A stretch of 64,000 nt of DNA from Microvelia longipes (lineage: Eukaryota > Arthropoda > Insecta > Hemiptera > Veliidae): contig JACMZG010001911.1 of the NCBI GenBank assembly GCA_018340805.1, forward strand, positions 28,311,094 through 28,375,093. Reading direction: 5' to 3'. A program made the position numbers and the translations under genes. The first letter of the stretch is position 1. Each line of letters begins with the position of its first letter. Below, piece by piece: positions 49,001 through 52,532 of this stretch. A model generated the notes under the pieces. It was not told the origin of the DNA. It saw nothing but the letters and a program-made list of their open reading frames with translations, and did no database searches.

Positions 49001-51454
49001 TTTAAAGCAAACAAGCAATTTTTTATGCACTTACAGGACGGAATAAGGAAAAGTAAGTGCTCATATATTATAAGGGTGTAAAGGTCTCACAACTAAGCAA
49101 TAGACAAGATTTTAATCAAAGGAGCATTTATTTTTCATCTCACAGCCAAGCCTGATGAGAACCACAATCTATCAGATAAAGTAGGTGCTGACTTTTAAGT
49201 CTAACAGCATTCATGACGACTTTACTAGCATTTTATGATGTCTACGGTCAGTATAAATACTGACACTTTAACGAACAATATCAAGTACATGTATCATGAT
49301 TACCTTATCTCCCATATTGACTTTGGCACCATGTTGTATAAGAAGCTGAGCTATCTCAGTGTATCCTCTACCAGATGCCCATATGAGAGAAGAAATATGG
49401 TAATTTCCATGTGCATTGACATCTGCACCTGCATCAAGCAGCATTCTAACAGTTTCAGTATGACCCTTGTATGAGGCCCACATCAACGCTGACCATCCAC
49501 CCTATAACAACGTTCATTATGTTATATTCTAACAAAAATAAATTAGATTATTACAGACATTGAAAAGATAAGGCGTAAATTAAATAAGAATAAAAATTAT
49601 ACCATAAATACTTTCTTAAAAGTTAGTAAATATCCTCAAAATAGGATGTATTTTACATAAAGATAAGCAGATTTAGCTAGCAAAAATTAATTATTTTGAT
49701 TAGGACTCTAATTCTTAATATCATTGGATACTAAACAGTTTTGCAAAACATGAATAGTTGAGACAATATAATTGGTGCAAAAGACACCTAAGAAATGTAA
49801 CAAGCAAAATGCAATGCTACATCTGGGAACTGTTCCATCATTTGACATTCGTCATCATTAACCACTCCAGTTATTCTCTTGATGTAAAAGACATAAAGGA
49901 TTAAAAGCAATTACTAAACACTAGAAAGCTGGTATAATACCGACAGCCAAACTTATACATTCATAATAATTAATATTACTTGAGATTGACATCATTTCAA
50001 TCAATTTATTTTCTTCCTATTCATATTTTTACTTCATGGTACCCACCTTTTACCTCAATATTAAAATAAACCCAAATTAGTTGTAGGTAACACAACAAAT
50101 ATTGGACACAACCTTTTGACAGAAATAGACAATTATAATAATAATTATAGAGAATTTTTAAGAATAAATTAATGCAAATTAAAATCAAATAGCCACAAAT
50201 ACATACCATATCCCGATGCTCAATATTAGCCTCTCTATCAAGTAATTCCTGACATATTTCAATGTAGCCTTCCTTAGCTGCACAAAGCAATGGAGTCCAA
50301 TTGTCCTACGACATACAAATATTACGGACATATTTGCATAGTTTATATTATATAAAGAAAGAAATAAGTACAGATAAAATGAAAATGGAGACTGCCAATA
50401 CTGTTAAGCTTGTCATATTAATTCAAGATAATTCAAAACATTAATGTTAGCAAAGTTTTAATTTATTTCCAAGTTCATATTTGCAACATGCAGTATTTAT
50501 CTTACCTAAGTTTATATTTCTAAAAGGCAATTTCAAAACTCAAGATAATTTCAATTCAATAGAGCTGTAAATCTTTTCAACCCTGCCCAATCAAATACCA
50601 TAAGAAAGGAGTATGAAAAACAAAAAATGTATAAAATTTAATTTTTCTGAAAGAACTTATGAGGTAAAAACAATCTTAATTAAAAAGTGATTGAAAATTA
50701 AAGCAATGATGATTACATTATCCTCAGCATTGACATCGGCACCATGGTGGACCAACTCCCGCACAAAATTGAGCTTCCCCTTCGATGCCGCAAAATGTAA
50801 TGCGGTGGCTCCATTCTGTAAAATTACAAACAAAAATGTATTGTGTTAAGACTTATTAGTTATAAATATCTTTAATGTTATTTTGATAAAACAACAACCA
50901 TATTCAGTTAACTTAAATGGATCAGATTTTCCCTGAAAAATTGTATCTTAACCCTCAGCAATTGAAAGGAAACAACACTACTACAATGTATGATTTGGTC
51001 AAATTTGACAAAGGATGACTAAGAACTAATTTTCAACTAGGAATGCAAACTCTAAGAGCAAATTCAAAGAATACTGAAAATTAATAGTTTGTCAAACCAG
51101 TAAAAATTTATTTAATCCTTTGAGCTGTATTACAAATTATTAAGAGTTTAATGTTTGGATTACACGAGGCATCACCCAGGTTCAATCACAATATCCAACA
51201 TGAGTTGAGCCCTAAAACCCTTAAATAATAAGGAATGAAATCCCCAACATTTTACAAAATTTTGGAAACTTTTAAGGCAATTTTATGAATACAAAAGGAC
51301 ATAAAGCTGATATTGAACAGCATTCAAACAAATATTGACAAACCTCGTCTCTGTCGTCAACAATAACACGTTTGTTCTCTAAAAAATTCTGCAGTCCTGG
51401 GAGGTCATCTTCGGCAATAAATGTCACCAGTGATCTGTGTGACAATGAGACCAT
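283..51454 (-). CDS. Kidins220: Kidins220/ARMS orthologue, 25 coding exons, 3' end outside window
   Basis: This is a membrane scaffold that in animals couples receptors such as Trk and ephrin receptors to MAPK signalling. Twenty-five exons with AG/GT borders and matching phases join into 1,313 codons without a stop. Residues 1-426 are ankyrin repeats ending in a conserved [15 protein letters not shown] linker. Residues 440-980 are a KAP-family P-loop NTPase domain, with Walker A GSGKS around K473, two membrane segments at about 500-550, two more at about 655-725, and Walker B VVVVDGLD around 783-790. Residues about 1136-1200 are proline-rich, and about 1205-1290 are a SAM-like domain with NNINGRVL and FGDWELF. 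The vertebrate protein is about 1,770 residues, so several hundred C-terminal residues lie left of position 283. The start was chosen because MVSLSHRSL aligns with the vertebrate N-terminus. The introns hold nearly all the mobile DNA of the window, and Nup58 lies antisense in one of them. Confidence 0.95.
449..2251. other. Kidins220 intron with a dispersed repeat at 1.58-1.77 kb
   Basis: Mostly unannotated AT-rich sequence. A G-run lies at 1468-1480. Two segments (tttttggggcactaaattga near 1603 and tttttcggggtgctgaattc near 1719) are related to each other and to 18.92, 59.43 and 59.58 kb. A weak B-box-like ggttcaaatct with a following T-run lies near 1790. Confidence 0.5.
2252..2335 (-). CDS. 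Kidins220: Kidins220 coding exon 24, SAM-like domain (residues 1231-1258)
   Basis: An 84-nt exon reading [20 protein letters not shown] then CNLEELKQ. It matches the NNINGRVL and DELKQ core of the vertebrate kinase D-interacting region. Acceptor TTTCAG, donor CAG|GTTAGA, phase 0. Confidence 0.9.
2683..2772 (-). CDS. Kidins220: Kidins220 coding exon 23, start of SAM-like domain (residues 1201-1230)
   Basis: A 90-nt exon reading [20 protein letters not shown] then [10 protein letters not shown]. Acceptor CTTTTCAG, donor CTG|GTAATA, phase 0. The left copy of a 165-bp direct repeat flanking a LINE begins only 64 bp upstream of its acceptor side. Confidence 0.88.
2837..3001. repeat. Left copy of ~165-bp direct repeat (LINE target-site duplication)
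   Basis: Nearly identical to 8056-8222. The last 143 bases or so match perfectly, and the first part differs by one substitution and a two-base indel. It ends exactly where the LINE starts. Confidence 0.9.
3002..8055 (+). mobile_element. Decayed CR1/Jockey-group LINE flanked by long direct repeats
   Basis: A 5-kb non-LTR retrotransposon in a Kidins220 intron, in the opposite orientation to the gene. In order: a 5' region with GTTACG repeats; ORF1 remnants at 3523-4350 (start [12 protein letters not shown], end lysine-rich); an endonuclease from about 4396 ([19 protein letters not shown] at 4809); and a reverse transcriptase at about 5400-6900 ([10 protein letters not shown], then FCDD at 6497-6508 in place of the usual YADD). 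A zinc-knuckle-like [16 protein letters not shown] lies near 7477. The element ends in a (GAATT)n tail. At least ten frameshifts or stops separate the fragments, so it is dead. It is bounded precisely by the two copies of a direct repeat. Confidence 0.9.
8056..8222. repeat. Right copy of ~165-bp direct repeat (LINE target-site duplication)
   Basis: Begins directly after the (GAATT)n tail of the LINE and repeats 2837-3001. Sequence beyond each copy is unrelated. The first part of the duplicated segment resembles the right end of the dispersed 0.8-kb family in reverse orientation. Confidence 0.9.
8236..8440 (-). repeat. Family with aagaggcc/ggcctctt hairpin, copy 1
   Basis: Reverse orientation. 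Related to 19507-19730 and 63752-63990 through acaagaggcc, ccacatgattgttgtcc, gtttgtca and gcgaatttttaaatgtatta. Internally it has a two- to three-fold repeat of a gtggctgc-ttggcc unit. Confidence 0.65.
8908..9102 (-). CDS. Kidins220: Kidins220 coding exon 22, proline-rich (residues 1136-1200)
   Basis: A 195-nt exon reading [18 protein letters not shown], then a P/H/Y/S-rich tract ([16 protein letters not shown]) to YNSLPPVP. It is exactly 65 codons in phase 0, fitting both neighbours. The acceptor is GTGTTGTTGAG, with other AGs 3 and 6 nt downstream. The donor is CCT|GTTAGT. It corresponds to the vertebrate proline-rich juxtamembrane region. Confidence 0.78.
9331..10321. mobile_element. 991-bp non-autonomous DNA transposon, TA target
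   Basis: TAGGTTTGTTCGGCAC at 9331-9346 is repeated in exact inverted form at 10306-10321. Read as a 14-bp terminal repeat (GGTTTGTTCGGCAC) with a duplicated TA on each side, it fits a Tc1/mariner-like deletion derivative. There is no transposase frame inside; the interior is AT-rich. Confidence 0.75.
10322..11705. other. Kidins220 intron, nothing recognised
   Basis: AT-rich sequence with a short pyrimidine tract near 11338. No convincing coding or repeat signal. Confidence 0.5.
11706..11827 (-). CDS. Kidins220: Kidins220 coding exon 21 (residues 1095-1135)
   Basis: A 122-nt exon reading [16 protein letters not shown] then [18 protein letters not shown]. It follows the KAP domain and has no stop in the phase imposed by exon 20, and it returns the frame to phase 0. 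Acceptor AATTGTAG, donor CAG|GTTTGA. Confidence 0.85.
12370..12548 (-). CDS. Kidins220: Kidins220 coding exon 20 (residues 1035-1094)
   Basis: A 179-nt exon reading [18 protein letters not shown] then [18 protein letters not shown]. This closes the KAP domain; the vertebrate protein has KDVEPLLEIDGD and VFLPCTVNLDP. Acceptor GATTTCAG, donor AAAG|GTGAAA. Confidence 0.94.
12549..13090. other. Kidins220 intron, nothing recognised
   Basis: Plain AT-rich intron between coding exons 20 and 19. The same holds for 11828-12369, which shares a short aaaacatgaatagttga motif with 49.75 kb. Confidence 0.5.
13091..13256 (-). CDS. Kidins220: Kidins220 coding exon 19 (residues 980-1034)
   Basis: A 166-nt exon reading [19 protein letters not shown] then [17 protein letters not shown], almost the same as the vertebrate [17 protein letters not shown] core. 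Acceptor TTTGTAG, donor GACAA|GTGTGT, phase 1 in and 2 out. Confidence 0.94.
13978..15340 (-). pseudogene. 5'-truncated CR1-type LINE, reverse transcriptase and C-terminus
   Basis: Minus-strand coding sequence for the palm and thumb of a non-LTR reverse transcriptase: [41 protein letters not shown], an intact YADD near 15030, LLLNKSKT and [19 protein letters not shown]. It passes through a minisatellite (14431-14796). It then continues with [17 protein letters not shown], a [15 protein letters not shown] segment and [12 protein letters not shown], ending in a stop at 13978. The endonuclease and RT N-terminus are missing. It is cut at about 15340, where a terminal-inverted-repeat element follows. 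Confidence 0.85.
14431..14796. repeat. 39-bp minisatellite made from reverse-transcriptase coding sequence
   Basis: Nine units of 38-39 bp plus one 18-bp partial unit. On the minus strand a full unit encodes the 13 residues [13 protein letters not shown], and 39 is divisible by three, so full units keep the LINE reading frame. Three units have lost a single base each. The unit is the segment just after LLGVTIQNN in the RT. Confidence 0.92.
15362..15775. mobile_element. ~415-bp element with ~75-bp terminal inverted repeats
   Basis: The left arm (about 15362-15450) and the right arm (about 15690-15775) are imperfect inverted copies. They share tcgggaagtat/atacttcccga, aatcagac/gtctgatt and cttgtttttaatt/aattaaaaacaag. 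It directly abuts the truncated LINE at 15340 and has no coding capacity. Confidence 0.7.
15855..16101 (-). CDS. Kidins220: Kidins220 coding exon 18 (residues 898-979)
   Basis: A 247-nt exon. The first half is a charged linker. The second half, [19 protein letters not shown] then [12 protein letters not shown], matches the SFDLTKLLVTEDWFSDISP region of vertebrates. Acceptor TATTTCAG, donor ACTG|GTAAGC, ends in phase 1. Confidence 0.94.
16450..16762. repeat. Small inverted-repeat element with internal hairpin
   Basis: cagcggggattaaaat near 16458 and attttaatctctccgctg near 16740 are inverted. Inside, at 16645-16714, cttgttcagtc with gctaaactagc pairs with gctagtttagc and gactgaacaag. It has no coding potential. 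Confidence 0.6.
16894..17100 (-). CDS. Kidins220: Kidins220 coding exon 17 (residues 829-897)
   Basis: A 207-nt exon reading [15 protein letters not shown] then [17 protein letters not shown], followed by a basic, serine-rich low-complexity stretch to PQIPRS. Acceptor TTAAAG, donor TCT|GTAAGT, phase 0. Confidence 0.93.
17561..17984 (+). repeat. Dispersed 0.8-kb family, copy with deletions
   Basis: Starts aatcgggtacagggtacctc, has the tcctcccactcagg and cttcggacttgctacgctc motifs, the cccatacagg segment, and the gtcatttgataaaaattgaa block, then stops near gcaggg. Confidence 0.8.
17985..18989. other. Kidins220 intron, mostly unrecognised
   Basis: AT-rich. Includes a member of the small family with cacaaaatcgaatgaacctg near 18930 and a cagacccctat direct repeat near 18012-18050. 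Confidence 0.4.
18990..19730 (+). repeat. Composite repeat also found at 62.93-63.99 kb
   Basis: The first part (acacaaacaatgtataaaa, ctcactcttggagtaggttc, ggggccc-rich, then taatatatctctatg) and the second part (acaagaggccttcggcctct, ccacatggttgttgtc, catttgtttacattatgtta) occur in the same order and orientation at 62930-63990. Confidence 0.65.
19731..21385. other. Kidins220 intron, nothing recognised
   Basis: AT-rich sequence with no supported gene, apart from short low-complexity tracts. Confidence 0.5.
21386..21565 (-). CDS. Kidins220: Kidins220 coding exon 16, Walker B (residues 769-828)
   Basis: A 180-nt exon with the Walker B region [16 protein letters not shown] and [14 protein letters not shown], both diagnostic of KAP NTPases. 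Acceptor GTTTTAG, donor AAG|GTAATT, phase 0. Confidence 0.95.
21991..22075. repeat. (TA)n microsatellite
   Basis: About 80 bases of alternating TA with one phase slip. Confidence 0.95.
22617..23212 (-). repeat. Dispersed 0.8-kb family, reverse copy
   Basis: Reverse orientation: begins ttttacttttcctcattgagg and ends gaggaaaagttctgagatac-cctgtac. Here the TGACGTCA site of other copies is mutated to tgaagtca. Confidence 0.8.
23213..24137. other. Kidins220 intron with a short unidentified minus-strand reading frame
   Basis: A frame at 23971-24171 on the minus strand encodes [17 protein letters not shown] and similar. I cannot assign it to a family. It may be a mobile-element remnant. Confidence 0.3.
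24138..24732. mobile_element. ~595-bp inverted-repeat element upstream of Nup58
   Basis: About 40 bases at 24138-24179 (ggacacagtgttccaactcc in the middle) return in inverted form at 24691-24732 (ggagttggaccactgtgtcc). The interior is AT-rich with no gene. It lies 0.55 kb upstream of the Nup58 start, so it may sit in or near the promoter or first intron. Confidence 0.6.
24771..24892. repeat. 51-bp tandem repeat, about 2.4 copies
   Basis: Units start near 24771, 24822 and 24872 and share caag.gaaatggaat and gagggaatataatcccata. It lies between the inverted-repeat element and Nup58. Confidence 0.8.
24901..25285 (+). promoter_or_regulatory. Nup58 upstream region (promoter, 5' UTR exon and first intron expected)
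   Basis: This 385-bp segment has no recognised repeat and precedes the splice acceptor of the coding exon. A first exon and transcription start may be here or further left. I see no clear TATA or initiator that I would commit to. Confidence 0.25.
25286..25291 (+). other. Nup58: Probable start of the second Nup58 exon (5' UTR end)
   Basis: A pyrimidine-rich tract ending TTGATTGTTTCAG lies seven bases before the start ATG, so six 5' UTR bases would be spliced on from an upstream exon. I could not identify the first exon; one possible donor is CG|GTAAAG near 25110. Confidence 0.55.
25292..27004 (+). CDS. Nup58: Nucleoporin Nup58 (p58/p45), FG-repeat nuclear pore protein
   Basis: A 570-residue FG nucleoporin, part of the central-channel complex with Nup62 and Nup54. 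Residues 1-275 are a low-complexity A/T/P/G/S region with many PAFG, SFG, LFG and FGA repeats that bind transport receptors. Residues about 300-500 form an alpha-helical coiled-coil region typical of Nup58: [47 protein letters not shown], and [20 protein letters not shown]. The tail ends [12 protein letters not shown], which is basic. I chose the ATG at 25292 because the upstream frame reads through a TTGTTTCAG splice-acceptor sequence (ends 25285). The gene has one coding exon and is antisense inside a Kidins220 intron. The intact frame and the acceptor argue for a working gene, not a dead retrocopy. Confidence 0.93.
   Translation: MFGGGQQTQQTGFSFGAQAGGTAAPAFGSTTTPAFGAPAATPAPAFGATSTPAFGATATPAFGAPATNSTPAFGATAAPAFGATATPAPSFGATTPAPAFGTSAATATPSFGGFGTASTTTQGGLTFGSQAPAQTTGFGLGATPQTTQPSLFGQTSGGGISFGSTTTTQAATTSSQPTLSFGLPAATTTASTTQSGFSFGSASTPATTQSTLSFNMPTTSALSLTFNTTSTPQTPGFFSATTSTPSLFSSTKPAFGLTPTTTTPLFGAKTATSTPSSGGNLGGEVTPPSLIKAVKDNPVPPEMMQLIEGFKNFTKQQKNYSSEVSRSSVKPLQKTSEDIESVKHLLAKLERAVNLNKSMNNKLKTDTLRCVTDCEMAQRTMEISPGFQSDNMAPLDYFTLLAERFQEQVILLRIEIENTEKHIHSALDPTALSPQELNDSMKRLHECFVALAGRLQLVHSSMSTLKQSHLEIRRKKTNDFIDIFDRKQVALKQKPDITTPAAPLTANSLYSSVAALVQSKIAPDQQNSSLNQTTGLQGFGLLQQPNAASTPAAPGNVQLKTPPGSKRGKR
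27005..27430 (+). other. Nup58 3' UTR and flank
   Basis: AT-rich sequence after the TGA. An ATTAAA hexamer near 27315 and another near 27368 are candidate polyadenylation signals. There is no canonical AATAAA close to the stop. Confidence 0.4.
27475..27672 (+). mobile_element. tRNA-derived SINE
   Basis: Begins CCACCTCCGTGGTCTAGAT, with an A-box-like TGGTCTAG, and has a B-box-like GGTTCGCATCC about 40 bases later. A tRNA-unrelated body follows, with ccaccta-aggtgg and a gagccgcaaggctc hairpin, ending near cttaacgggc. It is unlike the AT-rich surroundings in base composition. Confidence 0.6.
27673..28610. other. Very AT-rich intron segment
   Basis: Runs of A and T with no gene or clear repeat. 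Confidence 0.5.
28611..29110 (+). repeat. Dispersed family, subfamily B copy
   Basis: Starts aattaggtacagggtacctc, then has cttaagataatattacttcgg and gcttgacctcagaat typical of a second subfamily. It ends with the common cctatatact / gtgaggaaggataaaaa end. Confidence 0.75.
29357..29832 (+). repeat. Dispersed family, subfamily B copy
   Basis: Shares ccaaagcttaagacaatatt, gcattcaatcaagtaat and catgagaatattagcac with the copies at 28.6 and 52.5 kb. It runs directly into the next copy. Confidence 0.75.
29833..30240 (+). repeat. Dispersed 0.8-kb family, 3'-truncated copy
   Basis: Starts aaatcgggtacgaggtacct, has cggacttgctttgctcatcc and cccagcggtcacccatacag, and ends after gtcttatacatggctac. It abuts a subfamily B copy head to tail. 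Confidence 0.8.
30435..30663 (-). CDS. Kidins220: Kidins220 coding exon 15, fourth membrane segment (residues 692-768)
   Basis: A 229-nt exon with the helix [17 protein letters not shown] followed by [16 protein letters not shown] and [19 protein letters not shown]. Acceptor TTTTAG, donor ATG|GTAAGT, ends in phase 0. The next intron contains Nup58 on the opposite strand. Confidence 0.94.
30898..32122 (+). repeat. Dispersed 0.8-kb family copy split by an insertion
   Basis: The family sequence runs from agacttttcctcatcc (30900) to about 31295 and again from about 31910 to aatgaggaaacgtaaaaa (32122). The 31300-31909 element lies between. Confidence 0.75.
31300..31909. mobile_element. Insertion with hairpin and terminal inverted repeats inside a dispersed-family copy
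   Basis: At 31304-31412 two arms of about 40 bases form a hairpin (ggctgagaa and ttctcagcc, caatt and aattg). From 31423 a TTTTTTTGAGGTAGCAC terminus is matched in inverted form at about 31885-31908 (ctacctcaaaaaa). The surrounding 0.8-kb family sequence is interrupted here and resumes at about 31910 (cctaattatttccgg). There is no coding sequence inside. Confidence 0.65.
32932..33067 (-). CDS. Kidins220: Kidins220 coding exon 14, third membrane segment (residues 647-691)
   Basis: A 136-nt exon reading [19 protein letters not shown], then a hydrophobic helix to [10 protein letters not shown]. It matches KWKKTCCLPSFVIF of vertebrates. I chose the TTTGTTTACAG acceptor; a second AG 10-12 nt downstream would also keep phase but drops KSA and has a poorer pyrimidine tract. 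Donor CC|GTAAGA. Confidence 0.88.
33318..33680 (+). repeat. Dispersed 0.8-kb family copy with internal deletion
   Basis: Starts aaaatcagttacagggtacc, keeps the cggactcgcttagctcgtc motif and jumps to the right-hand half (aattattttccgaatag). It ends aatgagaaaaggtaaaaa. Confidence 0.8.
33868..38256 (-). repeat. Dispersed 0.8-kb family, reverse copy split by the CR1-type LINE
   Basis: The right-hand half of the family lies at 33868-34094 (ttacttttcctca to caccaagttta). The left-hand half lies at about 37990-38256 (gtttcaatac to aagttccaaggtacccagtac). The LINE lies between, so the LINE inserted after the family copy. Confidence 0.75.
34095..37985 (-). mobile_element. Near full-length CR1-type LINE with PHD-like ORF1
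   Basis: ORF1 starts at 37887 with a cysteine-rich PHD-type finger ([19 protein letters not shown]). Its C-terminal part is at 37070-37381 ([17 protein letters not shown]). The endonuclease runs from 37040 ([38 protein letters not shown], then SDHIALW near 36400). The reverse transcriptase covers about 35871 to 34294 ([34 protein letters not shown] at 35059-35070, [13 protein letters not shown]) and ends in NEFIEKL and a stop. A handful of frameshifts break it. It has a TTA-rich 3' tail and lies inside a copy of the dispersed 0.8-kb family. Confidence 0.88.
38303..38451 (-). CDS. Kidins220: Kidins220 coding exon 13 (residues 597-646)
   Basis: A 149-nt exon reading [17 protein letters not shown] to [15 protein letters not shown]. 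It matches the vertebrate RFLFTDYNRLSSVGGE and FGFLATRLFRVF segments. Acceptor TTTTTCAG, donor ATTG|GTAACT, phase 2 in and phase 1 out. Confidence 0.92.
38452..39725. other. Kidins220 intron with unidentified degenerate coding-like sequence
   Basis: On the plus strand 38730-38935 reads in part [19 protein letters not shown] before stops. On either strand near 39000-39100 short frames look protein-like (for example [15 protein letters not shown]). They may be remains of one old element. I cannot identify the family. Confidence 0.3.
39726..39863 (-). CDS. Kidins220: Kidins220 coding exon 12 (residues 551-596)
   Basis: A 138-nt exon. Entering in phase 2 from a GATTTCAG acceptor it reads [19 protein letters not shown] then [12 protein letters not shown]. 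This matches the WNW and LKLMFVNPPEL segments of the vertebrate protein. The donor is CTTAG|GTATTT. It is too short and poorly conserved to find without the neighbouring exons. Confidence 0.85.
40036..40711 (+). repeat. Dispersed 0.8-kb family, fairly complete copy with TGACGTCA
   Basis: From aatcaggtgcagggtacttc to ataggaggaaaagaaaaatt, with an intact TGACGTCA at 40363-40370 and the gtgatgataacagatacaca block. Confidence 0.85.
40778..41014 (-). repeat. Dispersed 0.8-kb family, reverse left-end fragment
   Basis: Contains aagattaagcaggatcgagc, aggacgagcgaagcaagtc and ends aaaagttccgagttgccctg. Only the left half of the family is present. Confidence 0.8.
41102..41309 (-). CDS. Kidins220: Kidins220 coding exon 11, first two membrane segments (residues 482-550)
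   Basis: A 208-nt exon. After [10 protein letters not shown] it encodes two hydrophobic helices, [19 protein letters not shown] and a second one ending VLILLWCG. These are the first membrane pair that KAP proteins carry inside the NTPase domain. Acceptor TTTCTAG, donor CATAG|GTTAGT, phase 2 at the end. Confidence 0.93.
42010..42174 (-). CDS. Kidins220: Kidins220 coding exon 10, Walker A (residues 427-481)
   Basis: A 165-nt exon opening the KAP NTPase domain: [18 protein letters not shown], then the P-loop [14 protein letters not shown] with the catalytic lysine at about residue 473. Acceptor TTTAACAG, donor AGAG|GTAAGG, phase 1 in and out. Confidence 0.95.
42289..42640 (+). repeat. Fold-back derivative of the dispersed family with 29-bp minisatellite
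   Basis: The left end tcgggtacagggtacctggg is mirrored at the right end (tctgaggtaccccttatccga). About eight units of a 29-bp repeat, tttggactcgctacgctcat plus cctctctac, fill 42333-42569. Confidence 0.85.
42836..43298 (+). repeat. Dispersed 0.8-kb family copy with TGACGTCA
   Basis: Lacks the left end; runs from gttcatcctcgctacttaga to aaatgagaaaaagtaaaat. TGACGTCA is intact at 43037-43044. Confidence 0.8.
43521..43797 (-). CDS. Kidins220: Kidins220 coding exon 9 (residues 335-426, split codon 427)
   Basis: A 277-nt exon with the last two ankyrin repeats ([14 protein letters not shown] and [14 protein letters not shown]) and the conserved linker [19 protein letters not shown] to GQIFGS. Acceptor ATTGTAG, donor TCTA|GTAAGT, ends in phase 1. 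Confidence 0.94.
43997..44095 (-). CDS. Kidins220: Kidins220 coding exon 8 (residues 302-334)
   Basis: A 99-nt exon ([14 protein letters not shown] to DLEICTK) with a TTTGCAG acceptor and an AAA|GTAAGT donor, phase 0. The matching vertebrate segment has ALYWAVEKGN; here the aromatic W is replaced by N. Confidence 0.9.
44096..45101. other. Kidins220 intron, nothing recognised
   Basis: Contains a G-run at 44400-44409 and an AATAATAATAAT stretch near 44480. No gene. Confidence 0.5.
45102..45206 (-). CDS. Kidins220: Kidins220 coding exon 7 (residues 267-301)
   Basis: A 105-nt exon ([16 protein letters not shown] to YADIDIPGK), acceptor TTAACAG, strong donor AAA|GTAAGT, phase 0. It encodes one ankyrin repeat and the start of the next. 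Confidence 0.9.
45783..45974 (-). CDS. Kidins220: Kidins220 coding exon 6 (residues 203-266)
   Basis: A 192-nt exon for two ankyrin repeats ([14 protein letters not shown] to GAYVNIQ). Acceptor GTTACAG, donor CAG|GTCTGT, phase 0. It continues into DRSGDT of the next exon exactly as in the vertebrate protein. Confidence 0.92.
46043..46765 (+). repeat. Dispersed 0.8-kb family, near-complete copy with TGACGTCA
   Basis: From aatcgggtacggggtacctg to aataaggaaaagtaaaaa, 0.72 kb, with TGACGTCA at 46499-46506. It is one of the best copies for building a consensus. Confidence 0.87.
47340..47726 (-). pseudogene. LINE 3' fragment, reverse-transcriptase C-terminal domain
   Basis: One open frame reading [19 protein letters not shown], the [11 protein letters not shown] turn, and [20 protein letters not shown] to [11 protein letters not shown]. 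This matches the C-terminal end of CR1/Jockey-group ORF2 proteins (a TR motif, then YN-LP). No RT palm remains, so it is a 5'-truncated insertion. Confidence 0.75.
48129..48227 (-). CDS. Kidins220: Kidins220 coding exon 5 (residues 170-202)
   Basis: A 99-nt exon for one ankyrin repeat ([14 protein letters not shown] to VDTAGM). Acceptor ATTTCAG, donor ATG|GTAAGC, phase 0 on both sides. The [13 protein letters not shown] stretch is nearly invariant in Kidins220. Confidence 0.92.
48286..48800 (+). repeat. Dispersed family, degenerate copy
   Basis: Weak left end (ggaacttttcctctcctcac), a gatggactcgtttggctcat motif, and later a diverged gctgaattattattgagggt segment. The middle is too diverged to align by eye. 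Confidence 0.5.
49304..49501 (-). CDS. Kidins220: Kidins220 coding exon 4 (residues 104-169)
   Basis: A 198-nt exon for two ankyrin repeats, starting [14 protein letters not shown] and ending GAKVNMGDK at AAG|GTAATC. The acceptor is TTATAG. The second repeat contains the family-typical variant [14 protein letters not shown]. Confidence 0.93.
50207..50305 (-). CDS. Kidins220: Kidins220 coding exon 3 (residues 71-103)
   Basis: A 99-nt exon for one ankyrin repeat ([14 protein letters not shown] to IEHRDM), with a CGTAG acceptor and an ATG|GTATGT donor, phase 0. The DNWTPL and EHRDM segments match vertebrate Kidins220 closely. Confidence 0.92.
50717..50815 (-). CDS. Kidins220: Kidins220 coding exon 2 (residues 38-70)
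   Basis: A 99-nt exon encoding one ankyrin repeat ([14 protein letters not shown] to VNAEDN). The acceptor is TTTTACAG, the donor is AAT|GTAATC, and both borders are phase 0. It is too short and has no start codon, so it is only found by homology. Confidence 0.9.
51344..51454 (-). CDS. Kidins220: Kidins220 coding exon 1 (residues 1-37)
   Basis: The reading frame starts [17 protein letters not shown] and ends DDRDE at a GAG|GTTTGT donor, phase 0. The frame stays open for seven codons upstream to a TATGTAG acceptor at 51476-51477, so 51455-51475 is 5' UTR unless an earlier coding exon exists. The first residues match the short helix that precedes ankyrin repeat 1 in Kidins220. Confidence 0.88.
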
Positions 51455-51746
51455 CGAGTCGGTCCTGTTGAGGGTCTACATAACAAACAAAATTAATACA
51501 TTATTAGTAAAAGCAGCAATTACAAGTGTTTAAAGTGATATGGATTGAGCTTTAGCGACATCTTACACATAAATAAGTATCATAGTTTTAAATATCTTAA
51601 ACAATAAAGGTAGACAACTATGAAGCTTTATCAGACATTTTCGGTGATTTAAAGAACTCATGATACATTTGAAAAATTATATGATTTGAATTTTCAACAG
51701 CAACATTTGTGATTTGATATTGAAGATAGTAATTTAATAACAGTAC

Positions 51747-51788
51747 CTGATGAGCAAAACCAAACGAGGGAAACAACAATGCATTAAC
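51747..51788 (-). other. candidate 42-nt exon upstream of the Kidins220 start exon
   Basis: On the minus strand a TCTTGTAG acceptor and a TCAG|GTACTG donor bracket 42 nt. These have no stop in the frame continuous with 51475-51455 and the start exon (VNALLFPSFGFAHQ then TLNRTDS). It could be a 5' UTR exon or a coding microexon of a longer isoform. It contains no ATG, so a coding role would need yet another exon upstream. Confidence 0.35.
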
Positions 51789-52532
51789 CTACAAGACACT
51801 ATAAAATTCTTAAATTCCAATTCAAATATTTAATTAATATAAGTTCATATAAATAACGTTACATATAGCCAATAACATCATGAAAATTTTCAAATCTTAA
51901 TAAGGCTTATCTAGTTTTAATTGTTTTAATCATTTAAATTAAAATAATGGAGTCAGTTATTTTTAGTTTACAGTACTTAAAGTTTGATAGCGGTTTCTGA
52001 TAAATCATTTAACACAAAAATGAAGTCCACAATTGTGAAACATAAAATCCAAATATTTTACAGAAAGAGCCTTTAGACTTTGAATTCTCAACAAGAGGAC
52101 TTGACACTTTTCTTCCCAAAAAATGACAGGCAATCATTTTAAGCAGAGATAAAACCTAAAAGGATGTCACACATCAAGTTTAACTAACAAATAAGGTTTG
52201 CTAGCTGAAAAAATAGCGACAAACAATCAAGACACAAAAATTCTGGTAAAAAATCACAAAAAGACACAATTTAATTGACCATTTTTACCTAAGAGATGAA
52301 TCTGTTTAAAAATATATATACTTGAAATTCATCGTACAAATTTCTAAAAAAATTCAATCCTTAAAATTACTTTATTTCAATATTCACAAAGATAAATTAT
52401 TAATACATACAAAATTGGAAAAATCATATAAAATAATCATTCATTTTTGTCAGTAACATAATACACTATGAAAAGATACTCATAGTAAAAAGAATAATTA
52501 TAATAAAAACATATAAAAGTTTTAAGAAGTCA
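51789..52532. other. Sequence upstream of the Kidins220 candidate 5' exon
   Basis: AT-rich, no recognised repeat. It is either a 5' intron or the promoter region of Kidins220; I see no decisive core promoter. Confidence 0.3.
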
